This document shows positions 7,441-15,513 of a DNA stretch of 64,000 nucleotides, in pieces. A program made the position numbers and the translations under genes. Numbering within the stretch: position 1 is the first letter of the stretch; every line of letters starts with the position of its first letter. Below the pieces are notes generated by a model, which saw only the letters and a program-made list of their open reading frames with translations, made no database searches and was not told where the DNA came from. This stretch comes from Enterococcus raffinosus (lineage in GTDB: Bacteria; Bacillota; Bacilli; Lactobacillales; Enterococcaceae), in contig NZ_JAHLOS010000006.1 in the NCBI RefSeq assembly GCF_018917525.1, positions 92,383 through 156,382 on the forward strand, in the 5' to 3' direction.

Positions 7441-8205
7441 CTACAATTTTTTCTTATTAAAAATTCGTACACTGAGAAAAGTTGCCAGTGCAAAAACCAG
7501 AATACTTATTAATATCGCTGGCACGTATTCTTGAAAATCTACCGTTTCTTGTAGGAAGTTAAGATTTTGTGTGACCAGCGAGATTGGATTATAGTATTTT
7601 AGCTTATCAAATAGGTTGAGTAATACTAAAATTAGAATTATACCCCCAGTCAACAGCAACCCTTCATAACTATTCCGCATGATAGTTGATGATAAAAGAA
7701 TAATACTTAGTAATAATAAACCAAAAATCCACAATGGAAAAACGGCTTGAAAGAGCTGTGTGCTCTTGTTATCCGGAAAATAATACGCCGTGTAGCCCCA
7801 GGTAACAAGAAAAGTTAGCAGAAAACAGATGCTCCATTGAAAAACCAAACTAATCATTTTTCCAACGATAATCACCCAACGACGCAGTCCCTTCGTCACT
7901 AAATTAACTAGGGTTCCTTTATTAACCTCGTTGTTGACTGTCCCGCTAAACATCAATGCTAAAACGATCATCCCTATTTGAGTAAGATTCTTAAAAAACT
8001 GCGTCCAAGAATCGATGGATGTAGGTTCTGGAATGGAACTAGCCATTGTATCGCCAATTGTCATCTTAACAATTTCTGGCGTTAGTTTTGCCAACAATGG
8101 ATTCATTAAACCAAAAATGAGAAAAATAATGACCAAGATTAACAAGCGCGAAGTTCGCCAACATTCAAAAAATTCTTTTTTCGTGAAGAAGTATAAATTT
8201 TTCAT
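7441..8205 (-). CDS. ABC-2 type transporter permease (YxlG-like)
   Basis: The 254-residue membrane protein has about six membrane helices. The first follows a short cytoplasmic start (MKNLYFFTKKEFFECWRTSR) and a large extracellular loop (about 45-80) follows it. This is the topology of the ABC-2 permeases found with single ATPases. It overlaps the ATPase gene by 4 bases (ATGA). The neighbouring order, with a PLDc_N-domain protein upstream, corresponds to YxlE-YxlF-YxlG of Bacillus subtilis, where they follow sigY. Here an XRE regulator takes the place of the sigma factor. The substrate is unknown. Confidence 0.85.
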   Translation of the reverse strand: MKNLYFFTKKEFFECWRTSRLLILVIIFLIFGLMNPLLAKLTPEIVKMTIGDTMASSIPEPTSIDSWTQFFKNLTQIGMIVLALMFSGTVNNEVNKGTLVNLVTKGLRRWVIIVGKMISLVFQWSICFLLTFLVTWGYTAYYFPDNKSTQLFQAVFPLWIFGLLLLSIILLSSTIMRNSYEGLLLTGGIILILVLLNLFDKLKYYNPISLVTQNLNFLQETVDFQEYVPAILISILVFALATFLSVRIFNKKKL

Positions 8206-9137
8206 TGAACCACCTCCAGGAAAATCGTTTCAAGTGATGGATCAATCTTTTTAATTGTATTAGGGAATATCTGATAGCTTTCAAACAATCGGAAAACCAA
8301 TGCTGCTACTTCTTCATAATCCTGTTTATACGACAAAGTAAGTAAGTTCTTTGATGGATCAAAGGTAAAGTCATTCAGAACATCTGCGTTTCTTAATTCT
8401 GTCAATTTTTTTGTAAATACTCCTAGATCAGCCTCATGCGAAAATTCAATTTCTATCTGATTTTTAGCATATTGCTGCTTTAATTCATCCAATGTGCCGC
8501 TAACCGCTAGTCTTCCTTGATCTAAAATACCAACATAATCACATATTCGTTCGACATCACCCAAAATATGGGTAGAAAATAAAATGGTCATCCGTCCCCT
8601 TAGGTTCGCCAACATTTCTAGAAAGTCATTCCGTCCGCTTGGATCTAAAGCCGAAGTTGGCTCATCGCAGATCAATAATTTGGGATCGTTTAATAAAGCC
8701 TGAGCGATTCCCAAACGCTGTTTCATCCCTCTTGAGTAACCTTTAATTTTACGTTTATCCAGCTTTAAGCCCACCAATGATAGAATCTCAGGAACTTTTT
8801 CCTTTAATTGCTTTTTTGATAAACCAGTGATCTCTCCGCAAAATCTTAAATATTCTTGAGCAGACATATAATCATAGAACTCTGGAACATCTGGTAAATA
8901 CCCAGTCAAATGATTTGTTTGATTATCGCCAAAAACTACAGGCAACTCGTTAACTAGAATTTCTCCACTAGTCATCTCCTCTAAACCTAAAATCATTTTC
9001 ATCGTAGTTGTTTTTCCAGCTCCGTTTTCTCCCACAAAACCGAAAATCGAGCCAGTAGGCACCGTTAGATTCAAATTATTTAACACTTTTTTTGACCCAA
9101 AACTTTTTGTGACCTGTTTCAGTTCTAAAATGCTCAT
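8202..9137 (-). CDS. ABC transporter ATP-binding protein (YxlF-like)
   Basis: The 311-residue ATPase has Walker A GENGAGKTT (about 37-45), signature YSRGMKQRL, Walker B LLICDEPTSALD, and a C-terminal extension of about 90 residues typical of the CcmA/drug-export subfamily. It powers the ABC-2 permease encoded next, with which it overlaps by 4 bases. The upstream YxlE-like gene overlaps it by 4 bases as well, so all four genes are one operon. Confidence 0.92.
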   Translation of the reverse strand: MSILELKQVTKSFGSKKVLNNLNLTVPTGSIFGFVGENGAGKTTTMKMILGLEEMTSGEILVNELPVVFGDNQTNHLTGYLPDVPEFYDYMSAQEYLRFCGEITGLSKKQLKEKVPEILSLVGLKLDKRKIKGYSRGMKQRLGIAQALLNDPKLLICDEPTSALDPSGRNDFLEMLANLRGRMTILFSTHILGDVERICDYVGILDQGRLAVSGTLDELKQQYAKNQIEIEFSHEADLGVFTKKLTELRNADVLNDFTFDPSKNLLTLSYKQDYEEVAALVFRLFESYQIFPNTIKKIDPSLETIFLEVVQ

Positions 9138-9346
9138 TGATCCTCCTCTTTTCCAAAAACAAAATAGATCACAGGACCAATAATTTGAATCAAGATAACG
9201 ATTAATAACCAGACAGCTCGGTTGCCAAAACGATAGTGCGGGTGCTTCAAAACATGTCGAACCGCAGTAATCATTAGGATCAATTCCAAAATAACTAGTG
9301 GAATAAAAATAGGTAAATTCTCTTTAAAAAAATCAAAATTATTCAT
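9134..9346 (-). CDS. PLDc_N domain membrane protein (YxlE-like)
   Basis: The protein has about 70 residues and two membrane helices. Between and after them lies the RFGNRAVWLLIVILIQIIGPVIYF pattern of the phospholipase-D nuclease N-terminal (PLDc_N) family, ending FGKEEDQ. The catalytic HKD part is absent, as in all stand-alone members. In B. subtilis YxlE helps hold back sigma-Y; a similar modulating role here is inference. The ATG at 9346 is used. A TTG at 9352, slightly closer to AGGA, is an alternative. It overlaps the regulator gene by 8 bases. Confidence 0.75.
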   Translation of the reverse strand: MNNFDFFKENLPIFIPLVILELILMITAVRHVLKHPHYRFGNRAVWLLIVILIQIIGPVIYFVFGKEEDQ

Positions 9347-10460
9347 TTTCAATCACATCCTGCTCTCTAATAGATCGAAGTTTAGTAAAAATTTCTTGTA
9401 GTTGCTCCTGATCCTTGAACTGTGAAAACATAGGATTATCTATTACCGTTCCCAGCAGTCCCTCTTTGACCTTCATTGAATCTCTTGGTAACTGATTTCC
9501 AATTTCTAAGTGTTCAAGCCATTCATCGATTTGATCAAAGTAATCATCACCATGAAGAACAACCGGAAATGTTGTTCCTTGTAAAACCTCAACAAATGCC
9601 TGTAACATTTCAAGTGCGGCAGTCTCATCTTCCATTTGTGCATAGCCAAAAGTGGCCGATAATTGAAAATTCATCAACGCAACAGGATGCATCTCTTGAA
9701 AATTGAACAATTTTGCGAAACTCTTACCTCTCGAAACGGTCTCAGAAAACTTATCAGGGTCATCAATCACCAGTTGAAGATAATTAGTTAAGAAGCTTAA
9801 AAAGACAGTCGTATATTGATAAATGGCACTTTGAAGAGTAAGAACAGCCTGTTTGGCTTCACCTTTCTGCTGTTGAGCTGCAGCAATTAAGCTTTCGATT
9901 GGAAATAAAACGGGAACCTGATCTCCAAGAATCGATAAAACTTGATCAAACTCCTGTAAATTAAGAGCAGTATAGGCCTCATACTTTAGTGCTTGTGTAA
10001 TTAAATCTGGATCTTTTGCTTGTGTTCGTACATGAATGAACAATTCCTTTGCCTCTTTGGTATACGTTTTAACTTTTTCCTCTCCTGGAAGTAAATCTGC
10101 ATGATTCAGTAAAAACATTCCCATTTGTAAAACAAATGGATAGCAAGAATAATAACGTCGAACAAAGCTGCGAATAGTTGCTAAGACATCCTCTGGTGAT
10201 TTTGTTTCCAACGATTCCTTCAGCATCGCATAAATACGTTGAATCTCGTGATTATCTAATTGCGGTTCATAGGTTAGCAGTGAATCGATCGTGATATCAA
10301 AATACGCCGCCAAAAGCGGAAGTAAAGTAATATCAGGATAGGTTTGGCCGGTCTCCCATTTTGATACTGAGGCCTTCGAAACTCCTATAAAATTAGCTAA
10401 CTCCTGTTGAGTCACCTTTTTTTCCTTACGCTTCTCCATTATGATTGGTCCGATATTCAT
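9339..10460 (-). CDS. XRE family transcriptional regulator with helical-repeat C-terminus
   Basis: The 373-residue protein has an N-terminal helix-turn-helix (about 5-60, with TQQELANFIGVSKASVSKWETG). A long alpha-helical region (about 70-370) resembles the tetratricopeptide-like sensor domains of Rgg/PlcR-type or transporter-linked regulators. The start at 10460 is preferred, with AAAGGGGAG and AAGGTGG just upstream. The apparent N-terminal extension to 10517 overlaps the promoter and is not coding. It is the first gene of the operon with the ABC-2 transporter and probably controls it. The effector is unknown. Confidence 0.8.
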   Translation of the reverse strand: MNIGPIIMEKRKEKKVTQQELANFIGVSKASVSKWETGQTYPDITLLPLLAAYFDITIDSLLTYEPQLDNHEIQRIYAMLKESLETKSPEDVLATIRSFVRRYYSCYPFVLQMGMFLLNHADLLPGEEKVKTYTKEAKELFIHVRTQAKDPDLITQALKYEAYTALNLQEFDQVLSILGDQVPVLFPIESLIAAAQQQKGEAKQAVLTLQSAIYQYTTVFLSFLTNYLQLVIDDPDKFSETVSRGKSFAKLFNFQEMHPVALMNFQLSATFGYAQMEDETAALEMLQAFVEVLQGTTFPVVLHGDDYFDQIDEWLEHLEIGNQLPRDSMKVKEGLLGTVIDNPMFSQFKDQEQLQEIFTKLRSIREQDVIENE

Positions 10461-10488
10461 TTCCACCTTTATCTCCCCTTTCATCTTT

Positions 10489-10517
10489 ATTTTAGAATGA
10501 CTTATAAAAGAAAACAA
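10489..10517 (-). promoter_or_regulatory. Promoter of the XRE-ABC-2 operon
   Basis: On the minus strand TTGTTT (10517-10512) and TAAAAT (10494-10489) are 17 bp apart. The transcript would start about 20 bp before the ATG at 10460. Confidence 0.65.
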
Positions 10518-10566
10518 TGGAGTTTTAGTTAACTTATACGGTTAAAAATCAACTCATGAGAAACAA

Positions 10567-10595
10567 AAGAATCAGAGCAGTATACTCTGATTCTT
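10567..10595 (-). terminator. Terminator of the 13-gene operon
   Basis: AAGAATCAGAG and CTCTGATTCTT form an 11-bp perfect stem with a 7-nt loop. On the minus strand it is followed by a T-rich run and lies 10 bp past the last stop codon. Confidence 0.8.
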
Positions 10596-10604
10596 CGTTT
10601 ACTA

Positions 10605-11276
10605 TTATTTTTTGTATTCAGAATTTAATTGATTTATTTTTTTGCTAAGCTTCTTAGGTAGGTATGCTAACAAAGCTAAGAAAATTCCCGCAACTGTTAA
10701 TTCCAATAACAGCGCTCCAGAAACTCCCTTTGAGGCAATTTCAGAAGCCATAAAAGCATAAATAAAGCTGGCTGGCATCATTGTCAAAAAGGAGATCAAA
10801 CTGAATTTTTTTACACTCATCGGTGTCATGGCGTAGGCGTAGCTTTGGATTGCAAAAGGAAAAACGGGAACCAAACGTGTGAAAATTAAAAATGAGATAC
10901 CATTCTCTCTAACGCCCTTTTCAATTTTTTGAAAAGTTGGGTCATTTCCAAAACGCTTCAATATATACTCTCTTGCAATGTATTTTCCAATAATAAAGGA
11001 GATGCTGGCACCAAGTGATGCACCAATAATTGTTAATAGCCCGCCAAGAAGTCCGCCATAAGCTAATCCACCAACAATCGCTAGAAACTGTCCTGGTAAA
11101 AGAAACACAGCGACAATGACTGAAAGTAAAATAAAAATCACGTAACCTTGCCAGCCAAGTGCTTCTAAGTAGGCTCTTAAACTAGAAATATCCGTCAGAA
11201 AATCAACTAAACCAAACTTGTAGGCCAAAAATATTCCTAACAAAATAAAAGCAATAAAGACAATAATCTTTTTCAC
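10605..11276 (-). CDS. TVP38/TMEM64 family membrane protein
   Basis: The 223-residue membrane protein has the DedA-like SNARE-associated core: LLPGQFLAIVGGLAYGGLLGG, the GASLGASISFIIGKYIAR helix, and FTRLVPVFPFAIQSYAYAMT. The family is thought to move lipids or small molecules across the membrane. The start is taken as GTG at 11276 because AGGGAG lies 5 nt upstream; an in-frame TTG at 11306 has no ribosome site. It is the last gene of the operon. TVP38-type proteins also occur with the TIGR04282/TIGR04283 glycosyltransferases in arsenosugar-type loci, which fits the neighbours here. Confidence 0.85.
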   Translation of the reverse strand: MKKIIVFIAFILLGIFLAYKFGLVDFLTDISSLRAYLEALGWQGYVIFILLSVIVAVFLLPGQFLAIVGGLAYGGLLGGLLTIIGASLGASISFIIGKYIAREYILKRFGNDPTFQKIEKGVRENGISFLIFTRLVPVFPFAIQSYAYAMTPMSVKKFSLISFLTMMPASFIYAFMASEIASKGVSGALLLELTVAGIFLALLAYLPKKLSKKINQLNSEYKK

Positions 11277-11302
11277 GTGTGCTCCCTTCTTTTGAATCAG
11301 GT

Positions 11303-12175
11303 TCAATATTTGCTTTTAGTCCTCTTTTTAAACGCTAATGCCATTCGCTTAATTACTAGCTGGTTGAATTCAGCTATATCCAAAATTCTTTTAGGCATTT
11401 TTATAGAATAGTCCGATTTATCAGTCAGTGTCATTCGCCCCTGAGCAAGATTCATCTGTTTTTCTGATAAACTGTATTGCTCCTGACTAAATAGATCCGA
11501 ACGCTCTAAGTAAACAGCTGTGGTCATATCCCAATTACAAAAACCGCTGAAACCAAACACCTTTTCATTCCATTTAATCCAGTTTTCCAATGTCTGATGA
11601 ATCCATTTCAATGTGTCTTGATTAATTGTTGTTTCAACTAAAGTTAAAAACTGATTCATCTCGTGTCGCGAAAAGAATGCTTCCGAAGTCATGTGTCCAT
11701 TCATAATTGTAATGTTCATTTGACTCAATAAAACACTTTTTGCAGCAACAGGATCACAAGAAAAATTTAACTCGGTGACCAAGTGATGATTCACCTTTAG
11801 TGGTTCGGTTGTTCCTCCCATTAAGACAACCTCTTGAACCTTTTCAAAAAAGTTCGGGTCTATTCTCAACGCTTCAGACAAGTTTGTTAATGCGCCGGTT
11901 GCAAGGATGGTTACTTCATTTGGATAGAGATTGACTTGTTTGACTAGATAATCTGCTTGATTCGCCGAATAATAATCAAAAGATAACGTCAAACGCTGTT
12001 GGAGTTCCTTTGTCATTTTTTCAACTTCTTCAAGCGATCCATTCCCATAGGTTAAAGTTACACCAAGTAAGTCAATCGTTGGTGCCCCTAACAAATAAAG
12101 AAGCGTTAATCCGTCATCCACATCATGATCCGCTAAGCCAAATGTATTGTCACAATCAAAAATGACTTTTCTCAT
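11303..12175 (-). CDS. Inosine/uridine-preferring nucleoside hydrolase family protein
   Basis: The 290-residue protein begins RKVIFDCDNTFGLADHDVDDG, a variant of the Asp-cluster calcium site of nucleoside hydrolases. The middle holds EVTILATGALTNLSEAL and EVVLMGGT, and the later SDLF-type helix is typical too. These enzymes split the N-glycosidic bond of nucleosides to free base plus ribose. It overlaps the upstream glycosyltransferase by 20 bases, and GAGGA precedes the ATG. Beside an APH-fold kinase, a plausible role is release and phosphorylation of a pentose from a modified nucleoside. That pairing is inference. Confidence 0.88.
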   Translation of the reverse strand: MRKVIFDCDNTFGLADHDVDDGLTLLYLLGAPTIDLLGVTLTYGNGSLEEVEKMTKELQQRLTLSFDYYSANQADYLVKQVNLYPNEVTILATGALTNLSEALRIDPNFFEKVQEVVLMGGTTEPLKVNHHLVTELNFSCDPVAAKSVLLSQMNITIMNGHMTSEAFFSRHEMNQFLTLVETTINQDTLKWIHQTLENWIKWNEKVFGFSGFCNWDMTTAVYLERSDLFSQEQYSLSEKQMNLAQGRMTLTDKSDYSIKMPKRILDIAEFNQLVIKRMALAFKKRTKSKY

Positions 12176-12836
12176 TTAATAATCCTCGATTTTCCTCTAA
12201 CCAATACATCAAATATTGATTTTCATTTTTTAGATCGTGTTGAAGTCTTTTTAAATCTTCGGGATAATCAACATCCTGTAGAGGGGACAAGAAACCCACC
12301 TCGTAATCCATTAAATGCTGCAGAGTTTGCTTCAATACTTCACTTTTCCCCCAAGAAATGTTCGTTTCAAAAATCGGTGTTAAATCAATGGATTGTGTAC
12401 AGCCTACTAAATAGTAGCCACCATCTGGTGAAGGTCCGAAGACAATCTCACGCATCTGATGGAATGCGGATCGAATAATTTTCGTATCTAAATTTGGAAT
12501 ATCACTGCCTGTTAGTACCACTTTTTCATAACCTTTTGCAAAAACAAACTTAATCGCGTGATTCATTCGCTGCCCGATTGTCGCACCATGCTGCTGAAAA
12601 GCATGGAAGTTTTTTGGTAGTGCAGAAAGTAAGGACGCTGGATCTCCTTCATCCGAATACGCCAAGTACAAATCTATTCCACATTCATTTAACCCTTCAA
12701 ATTTTTGAAAACTATCCAGTAAAATTTCCTGTTGAACTTGGCATGCTTCTTCTCCACTGAGCATGCTTTGCAGACGCGTTTTAACTTTATTTGGTACAGG
12801 AACACGAGTAAATAAAATATAGGCACATTTATTCAA
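12156..12836 (-). CDS. TIGR04282-type glycosyltransferase (DUF2064)
   Basis: The 226-residue cytoplasmic protein has a MobA-like nucleotide-diphospho-sugar fold: FTRVPVPNKVKTRL near the N-terminus, VLTGSDIPNLD in the middle, and FGPSPDGGYYLVGC. These are the signatures of the family first defined beside arsenosugar genes. Start TTG at 12836, with GGAG 7 nt upstream inside the end of the kinase gene. Members transfer or activate sugar groups, and the exact reaction is unsettled. The TIGR04283-type partner lies two genes upstream, and the pair normally travels together. Confidence 0.85.
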   Translation of the reverse strand: MNKCAYILFTRVPVPNKVKTRLQSMLSGEEACQVQQEILLDSFQKFEGLNECGIDLYLAYSDEGDPASLLSALPKNFHAFQQHGATIGQRMNHAIKFVFAKGYEKVVLTGSDIPNLDTKIIRSAFHQMREIVFGPSPDGGYYLVGCTQSIDLTPIFETNISWGKSEVLKQTLQHLMDYEVGFLSPLQDVDYPEDLKRLQHDLKNENQYLMYWLEENRGLLNEKSHF

Positions 12837-13824
12837 AAACTTGCTCCTTTAAGGCCTGACGTAAGAAATCTTCTGTTAAGTAACTAGAGACTTTCTCAAA
12901 AATCTCCTGATTCTTTAATTGCTTTGTATCCTTTTGATAGCTGTCAAAAGCCATGGCCGACCAAGACAATGCCCGCAGCATTAGATAAGGATGGTAAATC
13001 CTAAGCGCTTCTTCAAATGTGGCTCCATCAAATTGCGTTTCAGCTAGATAATCAGATAAAAAATCTCGTTTTGCTCTTTGGGTTAAAACTAAATTGCTCC
13101 GCCAAAGAGTGGTCGTTGAAGCCAAGAATTGTGAAATATCCTGGACAGGATGGCTGATGACTGGCTTCTCCCAATCGATTAAAAATCCTTTCTCCTCAAT
13201 AATGAAATTATGGGAATTCACTTCGGTATTGTTAATACACCATTGATCCAAATCAATAAAAAATTTCTGCTGATTAATATTTTTTTGACAATCATCCAAA
13301 GCGCTCGCCAGTTGCTTTTGAGCCTGTACTGGAACAAACTCACTTTTTAGCACCGGCTCTAACAGCTTTTGACACTCAGTTACTCGGGCAGATAAAATGG
13401 TCGATTTTTCCTTTACAAAAAAATTCTCAGCAGCTTCATCAATTGACTGTTTATGAATTCGACCAAATATTTTAGCTGCCTCTGATAAATCCTTGTGATA
13501 ATCTAAGGGTTCACCTGGTAAGAACTCCATAATCAATAGACCTTGATCAAAGCTTTGACGGCTGTCATCAACATAATATACTTTTGGGGTTCGTCCCGTC
13601 CGTTCAAGCCACTTTAAAGCCTGGTATTCATAACGAATCTGGTTGTCTAAATGTAGTTGACTACCGTAGTTCAAACGAAATACATACCTGCTTTTTTCAT
13701 CCGAGATCAAAAAATTTTGATTGTATTCCCCCTGCGCTAAGAATTTGACTGTAAAAGGCTTTTGTAGCTGCAGTTTCTTAGTAAGTTGATTTCTTTCTAT
13801 ATAGAGCTGAATCTTTTCTAACAT
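12829..13824 (-). CDS. APH/choline-kinase fold phosphotransferase with variant catalytic loop
   Basis: The 331-residue protein has the phosphotransferase fold: a YNQNFLI nucleotide loop, YVFRLN, LLIMEFLPGEPL hinge and FLIDWEKP metal-binding motif. Instead of the usual H-G-D-x-H-x-x-N catalytic loop it has NNTEVNSHN, so the catalytic Asp is replaced by Glu and the His by Asn. It may still be active, have shifted chemistry, or be a binding protein. Some family members phosphorylate sugars such as methylthioribose, which would suit the adjacent nucleoside hydrolase. The ATG at 13824 is used, with AAGGAG 6 nt before it. Confidence 0.8.
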   Translation of the reverse strand: MLEKIQLYIERNQLTKKLQLQKPFTVKFLAQGEYNQNFLISDEKSRYVFRLNYGSQLHLDNQIRYEYQALKWLERTGRTPKVYYVDDSRQSFDQGLLIMEFLPGEPLDYHKDLSEAAKIFGRIHKQSIDEAAENFFVKEKSTILSARVTECQKLLEPVLKSEFVPVQAQKQLASALDDCQKNINQQKFFIDLDQWCINNTEVNSHNFIIEEKGFLIDWEKPVISHPVQDISQFLASTTTLWRSNLVLTQRAKRDFLSDYLAETQFDGATFEEALRIYHPYLMLRALSWSAMAFDSYQKDTKQLKNQEIFEKVSSYLTEDFLRQALKEQVFE

Positions 13825-13837
13825 CAATGGCTCCTTT

Positions 13838-14521
13838 CTATTTATAATAGCGTTCTGCTAATTTTTCTGGTGACATTCCTATTAGATAGAGCAATTTTAT
13901 TTTGTGCATGCGTAAATGTACTTTGAGTTTTCCTTTTCGAAACCTTCGGACAGATGTGGTTATTGTCACGGGTAGATAATAGAATTTTCCGAGTTTTCTC
14001 AATCGTCGACTCAACCGCCAGTCCTCCATTAATGGAACAGCTTCAAACCCGCCAGCCCGCTCATAGTTTTCGCGTGTCGTAAACAGCCCTTGATCACCAA
14101 AAATCAGCCCGAGATACTTTGCGCGCAAAGCTGAAGTTCTAGCTAAATAACGATAAAAGAGCTCGGTTGAATCAAATGAAAGCTTTAAAAAGCCGGCGCT
14201 ATTGTTTTTATTGAACACAGCTCGATGAATCTGCGTTAAAATATCTGATTGGTTGTCTAAACGACTATCACTATGTAAAAACCATAAGATTTCACCGCGG
14301 CTTTTCTCTGCCCCTAATTTTAATTGAGCCCCCCGATTCCCCTGCTTTAATTGGTAAACCTGTGCATATTCACGTGCAATGGCTACCGTACTGTCTTGGC
14401 TGCCTCCATCAACTACGATAATTTCAAAAGGAATCTTCTTTTCTAGCTGATTTAGTTGTCGCAATAAGTTTTCAAGATTCGTTTCTTCATTTAATGTGGG
14501 AATAATAATAGAAATCAACAT
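13838..14521 (-). CDS. TIGR04283-type GT2 glycosyltransferase
   Basis: The 227-residue family-2 glycosyltransferase has SIIIPTLNEETNLENLL at the N-terminus, EIIVVDGGSQDST, the metal-binding FLHSDSRL (D-x-D-like), FGDQGLF and the acceptor-site segment PLMEDWRLSRRLRKLG. This is the family named after arsenosugar biosynthesis loci. It overlaps the transporter ATPase by 7 bases and the kinase follows by 13 bases. The donor and acceptor are unknown. It has no membrane helix and should be cytoplasmic. Confidence 0.87.
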   Translation of the reverse strand: MLISIIIPTLNEETNLENLLRQLNQLEKKIPFEIIVVDGGSQDSTVAIAREYAQVYQLKQGNRGAQLKLGAEKSRGEILWFLHSDSRLDNQSDILTQIHRAVFNKNNSAGFLKLSFDSTELFYRYLARTSALRAKYLGLIFGDQGLFTTRENYERAGGFEAVPLMEDWRLSRRLRKLGKFYYLPVTITTSVRRFRKGKLKVHLRMHKIKLLYLIGMSPEKLAERYYK

Positions 14522-15513
14522 TCCATCACCTGTAAGATTTCATTAAAGGTTAAGAAGATTTTTTCTCCGACAACGAGCTTTTCAGATACATTTGTAAACG
14601 TACAGCTTGTTGCACCAATTTTAATTTGAGCTCTTTGACCGTTGGGTGTCCACTCGCTAAATTCCACAAATGCTGGGATGCCAGCGATCTTTTCAATCGT
14701 AATTTCTATCCCAGATGGAATAAAAAGAACCGCATCTCCATGGATACTCTCTGGATTTTGAACAGTAATTTCTGCATCTTCCATCTTGAAATTATGACCA
14801 TTGACTGAGCCAGAAATAAAATTCGTTTCTCCCATTGCTTTAGCAACTTTTCGATTCTCAGGATAAAAATAAATTTCTTTTGGTTCACCAATTTGCTGAA
14901 TCGCCCCTTCCAAAAGAACGACCATGCGATCCGCTAATTGAAAGGCCTCGTCACGATCATGAGTCACTAAGATAATACTAAAGTGATAAGTCTCCTTCAG
15001 CCGTCGCAAATAATCCCGCATGGCGCTTCTTAAGTGTCCATCTAGATTGGCAAAAGGTTCATCTAATAATAACAACTTTGGTTCTAACACAATCGCTCGT
15101 GCTAATGCAACCCGTTGTTTTTGTCCTCCGGATAATTGATCAGGAAAATGTCGCTCTAATCCTTTTAAATCGAATACCTCTAAAATTTTATTTATTTTTT
15201 GTTTTATTTCAAGCTTTGAAAACTTGCGCGCTTTAAGGCCAAAACCGATATTATCAATCACATTCATATGAGGAAATAACCAAAAATCTTGAAAAACTAA
15301 CACGGTGCTTTCCTGTGAGAATCCCTCAGTAAAATCAATCGTTCCTCCTTCAACTGGCTGAATCCCCGCAATCATTTTAAGCAAACTGGTTTTACCAACA
15401 CCAGAAGGACCAAAAAGTGCAATCGTTTCGCTATCCTGAACATCGAAAGATAAATCATGCAGTATTTCTTTTTTTCCATAGGTTAGCTGTACGTTTCTGA
15501 CGCTTAACCCCAT
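14515..15513 (-). CDS. ABC importer ATP-binding protein (YnjD-like)
   Basis: The 332-residue ATPase has Walker A GPSGVGKTSLL, Q-loop VLVFQDFWLFPHMNV, signature LSGGQKQRVALARAI, Walker B LLLLDEPFANLD and a switch His in VTHDRDEA. The C-terminal 90 residues form a TOBE-like regulatory domain, as in iron(III)/sulfate/molybdate-type importers. It partners the two permeases and the binding protein immediately upstream, whose closest visible model is YnjBCD of Escherichia coli (substrate unknown). AGGAGG precedes the ATG at 15513 and the gene overlaps the permease by 59 bases. Confidence 0.9.
   Translation of the reverse strand: MGLSVRNVQLTYGKKEILHDLSFDVQDSETIALFGPSGVGKTSLLKMIAGIQPVEGGTIDFTEGFSQESTVLVFQDFWLFPHMNVIDNIGFGLKARKFSKLEIKQKINKILEVFDLKGLERHFPDQLSGGQKQRVALARAIVLEPKLLLLDEPFANLDGHLRSAMRDYLRRLKETYHFSIILVTHDRDEAFQLADRMVVLLEGAIQQIGEPKEIYFYPENRKVAKAMGETNFISGSVNGHNFKMEDAEITVQNPESIHGDAVLFIPSGIEITIEKIAGIPAFVEFSEWTPNGQRAQIKIGATSCTFTNVSEKLVVGEKIFLTFNEILQVMEC

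Noticed and set aside
10461..10517. Longer N-terminus of the XRE regulator
   Set aside because: The interval contains the -35 and -10 boxes of its own promoter.
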